A DNA stretch of 56,366 nucleotides from an uncultured bacterium (GCA_905215625.1 CAJMQQ010000012.1:1-56366); one strand, 5' to 3'. Positions 16,369-23,645 are shown, numbered from the stretch's first letter. The notes: a model not told the origin generated them from the letters alone. Program-made: numbers and translations.

Positions 16369-17417
16369 GATCTCCTTAGTTTTTCTTTGATGTCATTATC
16401 CAGCCAGGAAAATACCTCTTCAATTTTTTCAAGGCAGGCTTCCAGGCCGATCCCGTCCTGGTTTTTGTGATCGATACCCTTCAAGCGATTCCACGTGCTT
16501 TTCGAGGTACTCCCGCTCACATTTTCTGGGTTGAAAAATGTGTTTGATAAGAGAGCCTTGTATTCTTGAGGATGGTTATAAATGTAAGGGCCTGCCAGCG
16601 CATAATTGGGTTTTTCATTTTCCATCGTGATGCCGCAGATCAGGTGTAGACTGACAGAATCTTTGGTTTCTTTTTTAACTCGAAGGGAAAATTCCAGATT
16701 ATTCTCTTTATGGAGTGTACAGGTCATATATTGGTATGTACATTCAGTCCATGATAGGTTGTATTTTTGACAGAGTGTTTGGTAGATCTTATCCAGAATG
16801 TCTTCGTGCCACTCTGTAGAAGAAAAGCCCATTTTGCCCGGCTGGTGTTTGTCTTCTCCGGGATAGCCCCGGATATTATCCCGCAGCTGCTTCATGATTT
16901 CCAGCACATCAGTAGGAATAGGCTGATCTGTGTTCGTAAAACAATCATTCAGCCAAGGGAGGATATTCTCTTGGAAGGATAAGGTGAAGACCGGCAGTTC
17001 ACCGTCTGCGCCGCCCAGGCTCCAAGCGCTTGGGGTGTGTCCGTCCGGGGTCAGATAGTAAATACAAGGCACCGCTTTTCCCTGCTTCTTCGCATAATCG
17101 TAGTAATCATGGAGTTGGCTCTTTTGATCCCTAGCCCAGATTTTGACCTCAATTGGAAGATAGTAGTTTGGTGTGGAAATGACCATGTCGATGCGCCGAC
17201 CGTTGTTGGTAGGTACTTCCGTTTCTACTAAAATATCCTCCGCCTTCGTCTCGGATAAATCTTCATGCAGCCCCAGTGTAACTAAAAACTTTTGTAGAAA
17301 AGCGGTCCCCATGTCATGAAATTGGCTATTTGGATTGAGCAGTTCTGCAATCACACGGGTGTGGATCTCCTCGGATTTCCAGATCCCAGCTACTTGGAAA
17401 ATATTGAATGTTTTCAT
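16365..17417 (-). CDS. PD-(D/E)XK superfamily nuclease
   Basis: I choose ATG 17417, which has GGAGG 8 nt upstream, over a longer TTG start. The 350-residue protein has a PDDEXK_4-like N-terminus: E-E-I-H-T-R-V-I-A-E-L-L-N-P (16-29), Asp77 in R-R-I-D-M-V-I, Glu90 and Lys92 in I-E-V-K, and Gln101, in the order and spacing of a metal-dependent nuclease core. Residues 180-350 are a separate alpha/beta region without recognised motif. The stop and start overlap both neighbours by four bases, so it is translated with the ATPase and alpha-CTD-like protein. DNA or RNA cleavage is predicted, target unknown. Confidence 0.85.
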   Translation of the reverse strand: MKTFNIFQVAGIWKSEEIHTRVIAELLNPNSQFHDMGTAFLQKFLVTLGLHEDLSETKAEDILVETEVPTNNGRRIDMVISTPNYYLPIEVKIWARDQKSQLHDYYDYAKKQGKAVPCIYYLTPDGHTPSAWSLGGADGELPVFTLSFQENILPWLNDCFTNTDQPIPTDVLEIMKQLRDNIRGYPGEDKHQPGKMGFSSTEWHEDILDKIYQTLCQKYNLSWTECTYQYMTCTLHKENNLEFSLRVKKETKDSVSLHLICGITMENEKPNYALAGPYIYNHPQEYKALLSNTFFNPENVSGSTSKSTWNRLKGIDHKNQDGIGLEACLEKIEEVFSWLDNDIKEKLRRS

Positions 17418-17722
17418 CTTGCGTCCCTCCAAAAATCATCCGGCAGGATTTCCACCGTACAGGTATCCTCTGTTTTTGTGGGTTTCGGCGGCTGTGCCAG
17501 ATAGGTTAGTTTGCAGATGATCTCGCTGTAAAAAGGTAGATTCCGGTTGGGAAAGAGGCCCACCAGTTCCGTATGGGTCAGCTGCAGCAGCTGAGCTACC
17601 GTATGGACCCCGCTGCGCCGCAGAGAATTGCGCGACGCCACTTCGATGTCCAGCTCCTCGATGGGCAAATCGCTCTCCGCCAGCATTGGAAAGACAGCGG
17701 CCAACTTGGCCTCCTCATTCAT
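17414..17722 (-). CDS. RNA polymerase alpha-CTD-like helix-hairpin-helix protein
   Basis: A 102-residue protein with the full alpha-C-terminal-domain pattern: I-E-E-L-D-I (21-26) then S-L-R-R-S-G-V-H-T-V-A-Q-L-L (33-46), as in I-E-E-L-x-L-S-x-R-x-x-N-x-L-K-R-x-G-I-x-T-V. In RNA polymerase this domain binds UP-element DNA and activators. As a stand-alone protein encoded between a WYL regulator and a nuclease, it may bind DNA or act as an adaptor. Start and stop are tightly coupled to the neighbours. Confidence 0.8.
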   Translation of the reverse strand: MNEEAKLAAVFPMLAESDLPIEELDIEVASRNSLRRSGVHTVAQLLQLTHTELVGLFPNRNLPFYSEIICKLTYLAQPPKPTKTEDTCTVEILPDDFWRDAR

Positions 17723-17723
17723 C

Positions 17724-18734
17724 TTATGGTTCCTCCTCTATCGTTTGATGATCGTCCGCTGACGTCAAGGGCACACAGTAGAGTTCCCAGCCCTCCCGCA
17801 GTGTTTGGGCCAGTTCCTGCCGCAGCCGCTGGGGCGTTCGAATCTCACAGCGCTCCAGATATTGCACCGCCCAGAATTTCAGTCCCTCCGGCTCAGCAGT
17901 GACAACGGCGTCAAAGGTGCCGTCTCCGTTATCGTGGAGCATGGTGTCCAGACCAAAGCGGTCTAAAATGTCGCTGAGCAGGCTGTTCTCACAGCGCAGG
18001 ACAGCCTGAATGCTTTTTCCGGAGATCTGATAGACTCGCTCCCGCACATAGCGGGATAGATCCAGACCTTGGGGCAGCGGTTCCCGGGGCTCCTGTGTCA
18101 GGATTGGATTTTGAATGCGGTCCACCCGGTAGTGGCTCAGAGTATCGTACCCAGGGTAACGGCAGATGAGATAGTAATTCCCGTTGGCAAAGCACAAGCC
18201 GTATGGATGTACCTGGTAGGGACGCTCCCGGCGGGGGTGGAGCTTTTTGTCCATCCCATACTCCATATACTGAAAGGATACCTGCCGCCCGGCGGCGATA
18301 GCCTCCTCCAGTACTTCTACCGCCAGCAGCACCTCCCGGTTTATCCCCCGGTAGACTGTAGGCAGAGAGAGGGGACGGCAGGCGGCGCGCTGGAAGCAAC
18401 TCAATCCCCGGAGCAGTTTCTCTTTCAAATCTTGATACTGGCGCTCACCCATCCCGGGAAAGGCAGCGGCGCAGTCCAGCAGCAGCCGAACCTCCGAGGG
18501 TTCCAGCCGCCGGGCGAGCAGGTAGTAGCCTGCCCCGCCGTCCTGGAACTCCGAGATGTCAAAGCCCGCCTGGCGCAGGGTCTCCAACCCCCGGTAGACC
18601 GTCCGTCGGTCACAGGTCAGGCCGTACTCCAGCCGGAGCAGGCGGCGCAGCTCCCCCATAGAGAGGAGATGGGCATGGTCGCTGTGCTCCTCCAAGAGCT
18701 GATAGAGCCGGATGGGAAGCAAATGTGCCGACAA
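17724..18734 (-). CDS. WYL-domain transcriptional regulator
   Basis: I choose TTG 18734 because AAAGGAGG lies 7 nt upstream on the minus strand; a longer frame to 18860 has no ribosome site and would cross the promoter. The 336-residue protein has an N-terminal winged HTH (about 10-75: S-M-G-E-L-R-R-L-L, R-R-T-V-Y-R-G-L-E-T-L), a WYL ligand-sensing domain at about 150-235 (Y-Q-V-H-P-Y-G-L-C-F, Y-Y-L-I-C-R) and a WCX C-terminus. WYL proteins often repress phage defence loci and respond to nucleic acid ligands. A palindrome at 18778-18801 upstream is the likely operator. Confidence 0.85.
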   Translation of the reverse strand: MSAHLLPIRLYQLLEEHSDHAHLLSMGELRRLLRLEYGLTCDRRTVYRGLETLRQAGFDISEFQDGGAGYYLLARRLEPSEVRLLLDCAAAFPGMGERQYQDLKEKLLRGLSCFQRAACRPLSLPTVYRGINREVLLAVEVLEEAIAAGRQVSFQYMEYGMDKKLHPRRERPYQVHPYGLCFANGNYYLICRYPGYDTLSHYRVDRIQNPILTQEPREPLPQGLDLSRYVRERVYQISGKSIQAVLRCENSLLSDILDRFGLDTMLHDNGDGTFDAVVTAEPEGLKFWAVQYLERCEIRTPQRLRQELAQTLREGWELYCVPLTSADDHQTIEEEP

Positions 18735-18764
18735 AGAATCGCCTCCTTTCCTGTGTATGTGCCC

Positions 18765-18793
18765 ATTATAGCACAGGGGCTGTACCAAAAAAA
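18765..18793 (-). promoter_or_regulatory. Predicted promoter of the WYL operon
   Basis: On the minus strand a perfect TATAAT occupies 18765-18770, with a T-rich -35 region about 17 bases upstream inside the 18778-18801 palindrome. The -10 to start distance leaves a short leader before the AAAGGAGG site. The placement of the palindrome over the -35 suggests repression by a dimeric protein. Confidence 0.6.
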
Positions 18794-18801
18794 GTACAGC
18801 C
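18778..18801. promoter_or_regulatory. Palindromic operator between the WYL gene and the FtsK-like gene
   Basis: Perfect 8-bp inverted arms GGCTGTAC and GTACAGCC are separated by an eight-base CAAAAAAA spacer. It lies in the divergent intergenic region, overlaps the WYL promoter -35 region and is 60 bases from the FtsK-like start. Autoregulation by the WYL protein is the simplest reading; control of the divergent gene by the same site is also possible. Confidence 0.65.
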
Positions 18802-18858
18802 GGTGGTGTATGCTGATTCAGGTACAGTTTGTATTCACAGAAGAAAGGTGGGATGGAC

Positions 18859-20019
18859 ATGGAGCGCGAAATGCTGACGAAAGAGGAATTGGTCGGACGG
18901 TTGGAATGGCTGTGGGCAGAACCTCCCTATTTTTCTACACATTTTCTGACGAAGGAGGATTTCACACCCTTTCTTCAGGCTGACCAGGTCTGGTGCTGGC
19001 AGGCCACAGAGATACCGGCAAAGGAAGTGCCGGATTGGCTGAGGCAGGATCTGAGCGAACTGCGGCAGAAAGAGGGGCGCGGGATCGGGCGCTCCCTGCT
19101 GTGTCTCTGGGCATCCACAGCGCATAACCTGGAGACATTGGAGTGGGCAATCGGGGCACTCGGTTTGGAATTGGAAGTAGGGGACCTGAACTTTGAGGTG
19201 TTGCTCCGGGAGGATCTGGAGGAAACCAAGCTGGGCTTGCTGCTTCTGGCCGTAATGAAAAACCGATCCACTCAAAAGGAGATGACGCACCATTCCTCTG
19301 TGGCGCTGCCTCTACCCCTGGGTTTAGACCAGAGCGGCCATGCGGTCGAGGGGGATTTGGGAAAACTCTGCCACCTGCTCGTTGCCGGGCGAACCAGCAC
19401 AGGGATAGGGGACTATATCGACTCCTTACTACGGTCGCTGCTCCATCAGGACGGCGACCAGGAGATCCGAATGCTCCTGATTTCTTCTCCCGGCGGAAAG
19501 TTACTTCGGCATGCCGGTGATCCCCATTTGCTTCTTCCAACTATCACAGATACACGAGAGGCGGTTTATGCCTTGCAGAAGGCTGTGATGGAACTGGAGC
19601 AACGCCGTCGACTCTTTTCCATGGCTGGCGTGAAAGACATTCAGGCGTATAACGCTCTGGCTGATACCGCAACGATACCCGCCATCCTAGTGGTTCTTGA
19701 GGAACTGGCCGGTCTGATGAATACTGCGGCCAACGAGACGGAAGAAGTCATCTGTCAAATCGCCCAGCAGGGCCATACTGCAGGGATACACCTGATCCTG
19801 GCTACGAAGTGCCCTGACCCGGCGGTAATCACTGGGTTTATCAAACTCTATGTTCCCAGTCGAATCTCGTTTGCGGTGGATTCCGCCATGGAATCCCGCA
19901 TTATAATCGATACCAGTGGGGCGGAGCATCTTGGAGAAGAAGAACTGCTCTATCGGCCTCTGGGAGTGGGTAAGCCCATCCGGCTCAAGATTGAGCAAAG
20001 ACACTGTTCTAGTAGATGA
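18859..20019 (+). CDS. FtsK/SpoIIIE-like protein with degenerate ATP-binding motifs
   Basis: I choose ATG 18859, after an AAGGTGGG site, over upstream in-frame codons. The 386-residue protein has a unique N-terminus (1-140) and an FtsK motor-like region (about 145-385): L-P-L-P-L-G-L-D-x-S-G, D-L-x-K-L-x-H-L-L-V-A-G, L-L-L-P-T-I-T-D, G-I-H-L-I-L-A-T, I-P/V-P-S-R-I-S-F-A-V and the S-G-A-E-x-L region all align. The P-loop is G-R-T-S-T-G-I-G (177-184), with Ile183 where Lys is essential, and Walker B reads V-L-E-E-L-A-G instead of I-D-E-L-A-D. It should not hydrolyse ATP efficiently. No transmembrane or gamma domain. It may bind DNA or a partner motor. Confidence 0.8.
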   Translation: MEREMLTKEELVGRLEWLWAEPPYFSTHFLTKEDFTPFLQADQVWCWQATEIPAKEVPDWLRQDLSELRQKEGRGIGRSLLCLWASTAHNLETLEWAIGALGLELEVGDLNFEVLLREDLEETKLGLLLLAVMKNRSTQKEMTHHSSVALPLPLGLDQSGHAVEGDLGKLCHLLVAGRTSTGIGDYIDSLLRSLLHQDGDQEIRMLLISSPGGKLLRHAGDPHLLLPTITDTREAVYALQKAVMELEQRRRLFSMAGVKDIQAYNALADTATIPAILVVLEELAGLMNTAANETEEVICQIAQQGHTAGIHLILATKCPDPAVITGFIKLYVPSRISFAVDSAMESRIIIDTSGAEHLGEEELLYRPLGVGKPIRLKIEQRHCSSR

Positions 20020-20227
20020 GCACGATGATTATACCTACACCTGTCGATGTCCTCCATGTCCGCTATGAGAACAGTGTCCAGCAAACTGTTCATGCGTCGT
20101 CAGGCCGATTTCTCCCTTATTGTAGCCTCGGGAAGAACTTCCGTACAGGTTGGATTTCAATTCTTGGCTTAAATCTATCTTGGCATTGAAACTACCCCAT
20201 ACTTGGTTCGTCTCTTATTGTCGCAAG
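20020..20227. other. Non-coding gap after the FtsK-like gene
   Basis: About 200 bases without a gene. It contains a short inverted pair, GAACAGT near 20069 and ACTGTTC near 20083, partly matching the end of the FtsK-like gene. No promoter is convincing. It leads into the hairpin-dense stretch that starts at about 20228. Confidence 0.4.
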
Positions 20228-20446
20228 CATAGCGCAAATGTACATTTTGCGCGCTTGCAGGGGAAACCCCTGTCCCCGATGCCGCCTTCGGGCGGAACTT
20301 TTCGGCAAGGTTGCCGGAAGGTCGTCTGAGCTTAGATCGGGTTTGGTGAAATCATCAAATCCGATCTCATTTGAACATTTGGCAATTCCGGCGGCAGTTC
20401 ATTGCGCTGAAAATCGGGTCCGGCAACCTTGCCGCACCCGATTTTC
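20228..20446. other. Hairpin-rich stretch, candidate origin of transfer (oriT)
   Basis: Successive stems are visible: GCGCAAA ... TTTGCGC around 20231-20251, CAGGGG-AAA-CCCCTG near 20258-20273, CCGCC-TTC-GGGCGG near 20281-20295, a GGCAAGGTTGCCGG site near 20305 matched by CCGGCAACCTTGCC near 20421, and GAAAATCGGGT / ACCCGATTTTC (11 bp, 20409-20446). Such arrays directly upstream of MobC-like genes are typical of oriT regions of mobilisable elements. No nick consensus is assigned. Confidence 0.5.
20409..20446 (+). repeat. 11-bp perfect stem-loop in the oriT-like region
   Basis: GAAAATCGGGT pairs with ACCCGATTTTC across a 16-base loop that itself carries CCGGCAACCTTGCC, the inverse of a motif 115 bases upstream. 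This nested arrangement is unlike a plain terminator and supports a protein-recognised structure. Confidence 0.7.
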
Positions 20447-20679
20447 ACCTGCATCAGGATGTCGTTTTTTCAATAAACTGTCTACATGATTGGGTACATT
20501 ATAATCCGTACAAGGGTGTCCATGTTAGCACCCTGGAGGTCAAGAAATCCAGGGCAGGGAGCATCATGAGACACCCATTTTTCTTTTTTAATGCGGACAC
20601 AGACTGTCCACATTATCTGTTAGGATGGGTGCGAGAACCGGGGATGGCCCTGGAGCAGTCTCCCGAGAGGAGGAGCAAC
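20447..20679. other. Leader between oriT-like region and mobC-like gene
   Basis: About 230 bases without a supported gene. A frame is open through it into the MobC-like gene but has no ribosome site. It holds the direct ribosome site GAGAGGAGG at its end. Confidence 0.4.
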
Positions 20680-21009
20680 ATGAACACACAAACACACCGC
20701 ACCTGCATCCGGATGAGCCAGGAGGAATACGACCTGCTGAAAGAGAAAAGCAGGGCTGCCGGGTTATCTGCCAACGCCTGGCTGATAAGAGAGCTGGAGC
20801 GAAACCGCCCCATGCTCTACCGGGAGGAGGAGACGAGAGCGACCATCGCCTTTGCGGATGAGGCTGGCCGGGACATCAACGCCGTGGCCAGGGCATTCAA
20901 CAGTGGCTGCGGCACCGCCCAGCATCTGGACTTGGCCCTCCACCGCCTGGTCCAGGTGGTGGAACGGTTCTGGCAAGTGCGAAAGCTGGGGTACCCCTAT
21001 GCGGTATAA
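20680..21009 (+). CDS. MobC-like relaxosome protein, first copy (ribbon-helix-helix)
   Basis: ATG 20680 follows a GAGAGGAGG site. The 109-residue product has an N-terminal ribbon-helix-helix (T-C-I-R-M-S-Q-E-E-Y-D-L-L-K-E-K then S-A-N-A-W-L-I-R-E-L) and a C-terminal helical part with D-I-N-A-V-A-R-A-F-N-S-G, as in plasmid mobilisation MobC proteins that bind oriT and help the relaxase. It overlaps the next gene by 11 nt. Confidence 0.75.
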   Translation: MNTQTHRTCIRMSQEEYDLLKEKSRAAGLSANAWLIRELERNRPMLYREEETRATIAFADEAGRDINAVARAFNSGCGTAQHLDLALHRLVQVVERFWQVRKLGYPYAV

Positions 21010-21343
21010 ACACAAGCCACGCCCACCTATGCGGGACAACAGCTGTTCTCTGTCCGTCCGCATGACGGAGGAACAGTACCAGCGGCTGTGCCGCTATCTG
21101 TCCATTACCAGATTGCCGGTCACAACTTATTTCCGAAAGCTGATCAAGGAGGCCACGATCCACGCCCGAATGCCCAGGCAGAAGATAGATCCGCACCCCG
21201 CCGTAAACCATATCTACTCCAACATCCGGCAGATCGCCCGCTGTCCAAGGGCCAGAGAACTTGCCCCGGAGCAGATTGCGCAGCTGGAGTTTCTGGCGGA
21301 CAAGCTCTGTGAGGAGTGCTTTCTTCTCTCCACTCAACAATAA
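20999..21343 (+). CDS. MobC-like relaxosome protein, second copy
   Basis: The ATG lies inside the end of the first mobC-like gene. The 114-residue product again starts with a ribbon-helix-helix (S-L-S-V-R-M-T-E-E-Q-Y-Q-R-L) and carries H-P-A-V-N-H-I-Y-S-N-I-R-Q-I-A-R, the MobC helix that normally contacts the relaxase. A relaxase gene usually follows; here none is found before the serine recombinase, so the element appears to have lost it or to use one in trans. Confidence 0.75.
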   Translation: MRYKHKPRPPMRDNSCSLSVRMTEEQYQRLCRYLSITRLPVTTYFRKLIKEATIHARMPRQKIDPHPAVNHIYSNIRQIARCPRARELAPEQIAQLEFLADKLCEECFLLSTQQ

Positions 21344-21630
21344 CCCCCTGTAAGGCCACTGGAGGCCCCGTGTGGCCGCGCATCCCCCAGGAGGGGTAGG
21401 CAGGCCACTAGGGAGAAACTGGGCGCTTTCAGCCGAATCGTCAGGAGCGTCACTTTTATGTCACAGGAGCAGAAAATCGCCTTTGACAATAGTGTCAAAG
21501 GCGATCCGCGGGAGGAGCGGAATATACCACAGAGCCGGGAGACCGCTTTTGATGAAATCACCAAAAGCGCTGCCCAGGAAGGTTTGGCAAGGTTGCCCAA
21601 CCTTCCCGACCAGAGATGGAGGAAACGAAA
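21344..21630. other. Gap with a long perfect hairpin; expected relaxase absent
   Basis: This GC-rich 290-base gap lies where a MobA-type relaxase would be expected. Only short frames are open. It contains the perfect stem-loop at 21476-21505 and a second weaker pair, GCTTTTG / CAAAAGC, near 21545-21569. Confidence 0.45.
21476..21505 (+). terminator. 13-bp perfect stem-loop
   Basis: ATCGCCTTTGACA pairs perfectly with TGTCAAAGGCGAT across an ATAG loop. No T-run follows, so it is either a weak terminator after the mobC pair or a structured site for the recombinase transcript. Confidence 0.5.
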
Positions 21631-21807
21631 ATGTCAGAAGAAGCGAAAGATGATGTTCAACAGGTAAAAGCGGAACGCCTTCAGCGCTCCCATGGGCGGC
21701 TTATCCGTGTGGTGTCTGTGTTCCCGCAGCAGGGCAGCGCCACCCCGGAGGACAAGCTGAAAGCCCTCATCGACCTGGACGCACAGCAGGGAAAGCTGTG
21801 CGCCTAA
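21631..21807 (+). CDS. Small conserved element protein (58 aa) before the recombinase
   Basis: ATG 21631 has GGAGG 8 nt upstream, better than an in-frame ATG at 21616. The 58-residue product has a basic start, then R-L-I-R-V-V-S-V-F-P-Q-Q and an L-K-A-L-I-D-L-D helix. I have seen short proteins of this type beside serine recombinases of Clostridia transposons but cannot name a function; a directionality or accessory role is only a guess. Confidence 0.55.
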   Translation: MSEEAKDDVQQVKAERLQRSHGRLIRVVSVFPQQGSATPEDKLKALIDLDAQQGKLCA

Positions 21808-21889
21808 AGGGCTGGACATTCCCCAGGCTTTGGGGTATTGTGTAGACGCGATGCGCTGAATCGGTTTGACGAGAAAAAAGGAGGGCTGT

Positions 21890-23539
21890 ATGAAACAGTC
21901 AAACCAGAATGAGATCACCGCCCTGTACTGCCGTCTCAGCCAGGATGACGGGGTGGACGGAGAATCCAACAGCATCCAGAACCAGCGGAACATCCTGGAG
22001 CGGTACGCACGGGAGCACCGCTTCCCCAACCCCCGCTTTTATGTGGATGACGGCTATTCCGGGGGCAGCTTCAACCGCCCCGGCTTCCAGCAGATGATGA
22101 CGGATATGGAAAACGGGAAGATCCGCACCATCATCACCAAGGACCTGTCCCGGCTGGGACGCAACCAGCTCCACACGGGGCTTTACATCGAGGAGCGGTT
22201 TCCCATGTTCGGCGTCCGCTACATCGCCATCAACGACAATGTGGACACCGATCGGAGCGAGAGCACGGAGCTGATGCCCTTCAAGAATCTCTTTAACGAG
22301 TGGTTTATCCGGGACACCAGCCGGAAGATCCGGGCGGTACAGCGGGCCAAGGCAGAGCGCGGGGAGCGGCTAGGCACCAGAGCGCCCTACGGCTACCGCA
22401 AGGACGAGCAGGACCGCAAGAAGCTGGTGGTGGACGAGGAGGCCGCTGCCGTGGTGCGGCGTATCTTCGCCCTGTGTGCTGCCGGACAGGGACCCAGCCA
22501 GATCGCCCGGCTGCTAAAGCGGGAGCAGGTGCTATGCCCCACGACCTACGCTTACAAAACCTTTGGCGTTGCCCATAGCAGTCTGAATTTGAATGATCCC
22601 TATGGGTGGTCCGACAGTACGATTGCCAACATGCTGGAGAATGAGATTTACCTGGGCAACACCATCAATCTCCGGTACAGCACCCGTTCCTACAAGGACA
22701 AGCGGAAAGTGGAACATCCCAGAGAAAAGTGCATGGTGCTGGAGAATACCCACCCCGCCCTGGTGAGCCGGGAAGTCTGGGATATCGTCCAGCGGGTACG
22801 CCAGCACAAACGGCGACCTACCAAGATGGACGAGCAGAACAAGTATTCCGGGCTGGTGGTGTGCGCCGACTGCGGGAGTACCATGGTGCTCCACCGCGCC
22901 CATACCATGAGCCGGTCCTACAACCACTTCACCTGCCGGACTTACAAGAAGGACGGCACCCTCTGCACCGCCCACTATATTCGGGAGTGTGTGCTGGATG
23001 ACGTGGTTCTGGAGGATCTGCGGCGGGTGACAGCAATGGCCAGGGAGCACACCCAGGAGTTTGCCGCATACATCGGCAGCAGGCAGTCTGCGGATATCCG
23101 CAAAGAGGCGCGCGGGTTGGAACGGGAACTGACTGCTATGAAGAAGCGGAGCAGGGAGCTGGACAGCATCTTCAAGCGGCTCTATGAGGACAGCGTCCTG
23201 GGGCGGATCACAGCGGAGCAGTTCCAGACGCTCTCCGGCAGCTACACCCAGGAGATGGAAGTGCTGAACAGGGCCATCCCGGAAAAGGAAACTGCCATCC
23301 AGAGGCTGCGGGAGCAGGTGTCCGGCACAGACCACTTTATCTCCCTGGCAAAGCGGTACACTGACATTCAGGAGCTGACACCGGAGCTGCTGCGACTGTT
23401 CATCCAAAAGATCGTGGTCCACGAAAAGGACGTGAAGTGGAGCAAGCACGCTCAGCAGACAGTGGAGATCCACTACAATGACATTGGTTATGTGGAACTC
23501 ACTTCGCCTGAAGGTCAGTCCACCCCCAAGGGTGCGTAA
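21890..23539 (+). CDS. Large serine recombinase
   Basis: This catalyses integration and excision of the element. ATG 21890 follows AAAAAAGGAGGG. The 549-residue protein has a resolvase domain with catalytic Ser17 in A-L-Y-C-R-L-S, the S-I-x-N-Q-R and D-L-S-R-L-G-R motifs, a recombinase domain (about 165-290, containing R-A-P-Y-G-Y-R and W-S-x-S-T-I-x-N-M-L-x-N-E-I-Y-L-G), a zinc ribbon (C-A-D-C-G ... C-R-T ... C) near 325-370 and a coiled-coil C-terminus. All core motifs are intact, so it looks active. It is the last gene, about 100 nt from the right end. Confidence 0.95.
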   Translation: MKQSNQNEITALYCRLSQDDGVDGESNSIQNQRNILERYAREHRFPNPRFYVDDGYSGGSFNRPGFQQMMTDMENGKIRTIITKDLSRLGRNQLHTGLYIEERFPMFGVRYIAINDNVDTDRSESTELMPFKNLFNEWFIRDTSRKIRAVQRAKAERGERLGTRAPYGYRKDEQDRKKLVVDEEAAAVVRRIFALCAAGQGPSQIARLLKREQVLCPTTYAYKTFGVAHSSLNLNDPYGWSDSTIANMLENEIYLGNTINLRYSTRSYKDKRKVEHPREKCMVLENTHPALVSREVWDIVQRVRQHKRRPTKMDEQNKYSGLVVCADCGSTMVLHRAHTMSRSYNHFTCRTYKKDGTLCTAHYIRECVLDDVVLEDLRRVTAMAREHTQEFAAYIGSRQSADIRKEARGLERELTAMKKRSRELDSIFKRLYEDSVLGRITAEQFQTLSGSYTQEMEVLNRAIPEKETAIQRLREQVSGTDHFISLAKRYTDIQELTPELLRLFIQKIVVHEKDVKWSKHAQQTVEIHYNDIGYVELTSPEGQSTPKGA

Positions 23540-23552
23540 GACAAAAAGAAGT

Positions 23553-23588
23553 CCCCGGCAGATACTGCCGTAGCAATATCTGCCGGGG
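23553..23588 (+). terminator. Hairpin after the recombinase
   Basis: CCCCGGCAGATA pairs with TATCTGCCGGGG, a 12-bp perfect stem around a 12-base loop, starting 14 nt after the recombinase stop. There is no clear T-run. It would insulate the downstream phage fibre gene or form part of the right end. Confidence 0.65.
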
Positions 23589-23630
23589 GTTCAGACACCT
23601 TCAAAGTTACCCCTGTCAGGGGGCACCAAA

Positions 23631-23645
23631 TGGCCGGTGGTATTT
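23631..23645 (-). repeat. Candidate right end arm (inverted repeat)
   Basis: The reverse complement of this stretch matches 15145-15159 at 13 of 15 positions. It lies between the recombinase terminator and the ribosome site of the tail fibre gene, where attR is expected. Confidence 0.45.

Larger units (their letters stand above)
15145..23645. mobile_element. Inserted mobile element with serine recombinase, MobC-like genes and nuclease/ATPase cargo
   Basis: The boundaries are candidate ends: a 15-bp imperfect inverted repeat, 13 of 15 matching, at 15145-15159 and 23631-23645. Inside are a decayed tyrosine integrase tail, the WYL-controlled operon, an FtsK-like gene, an oriT-like hairpin array, two MobC-like genes and a large serine recombinase whose gene ends about 100 nt from the right end, the usual arrangement. 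The interior is visibly richer in G+C than the phage flanks. No relaxase is present, so transfer would need help in trans. Exact ends are inferred. Confidence 0.7.

Noticed and set aside
15513..16470. Plus-strand open frames across the end of the DnaB-like gene
   Set aside because: They are antisense to a gene with clear Walker motifs, have no ribosome sites and code no recognisable protein.
18425..19540. Several open frames opposite the WYL and FtsK-like genes
   Set aside because: They mirror high-GC coding regions and have Pro/Arg/Ser-rich, low-complexity products.
21458..21667. 70-codon frame over the 13-bp stem-loop
   Set aside because: The ribosome site is weak and distant, the frame overlaps the better-supported 58-aa gene and the perfect stem-loop explains the sequence better.
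22532..23473. 313-codon minus-strand frame inside the serine recombinase gene
   Set aside because: It is a mirror frame of GC-rich coding sequence, without start signals or motifs; the plus-strand protein is unambiguous.
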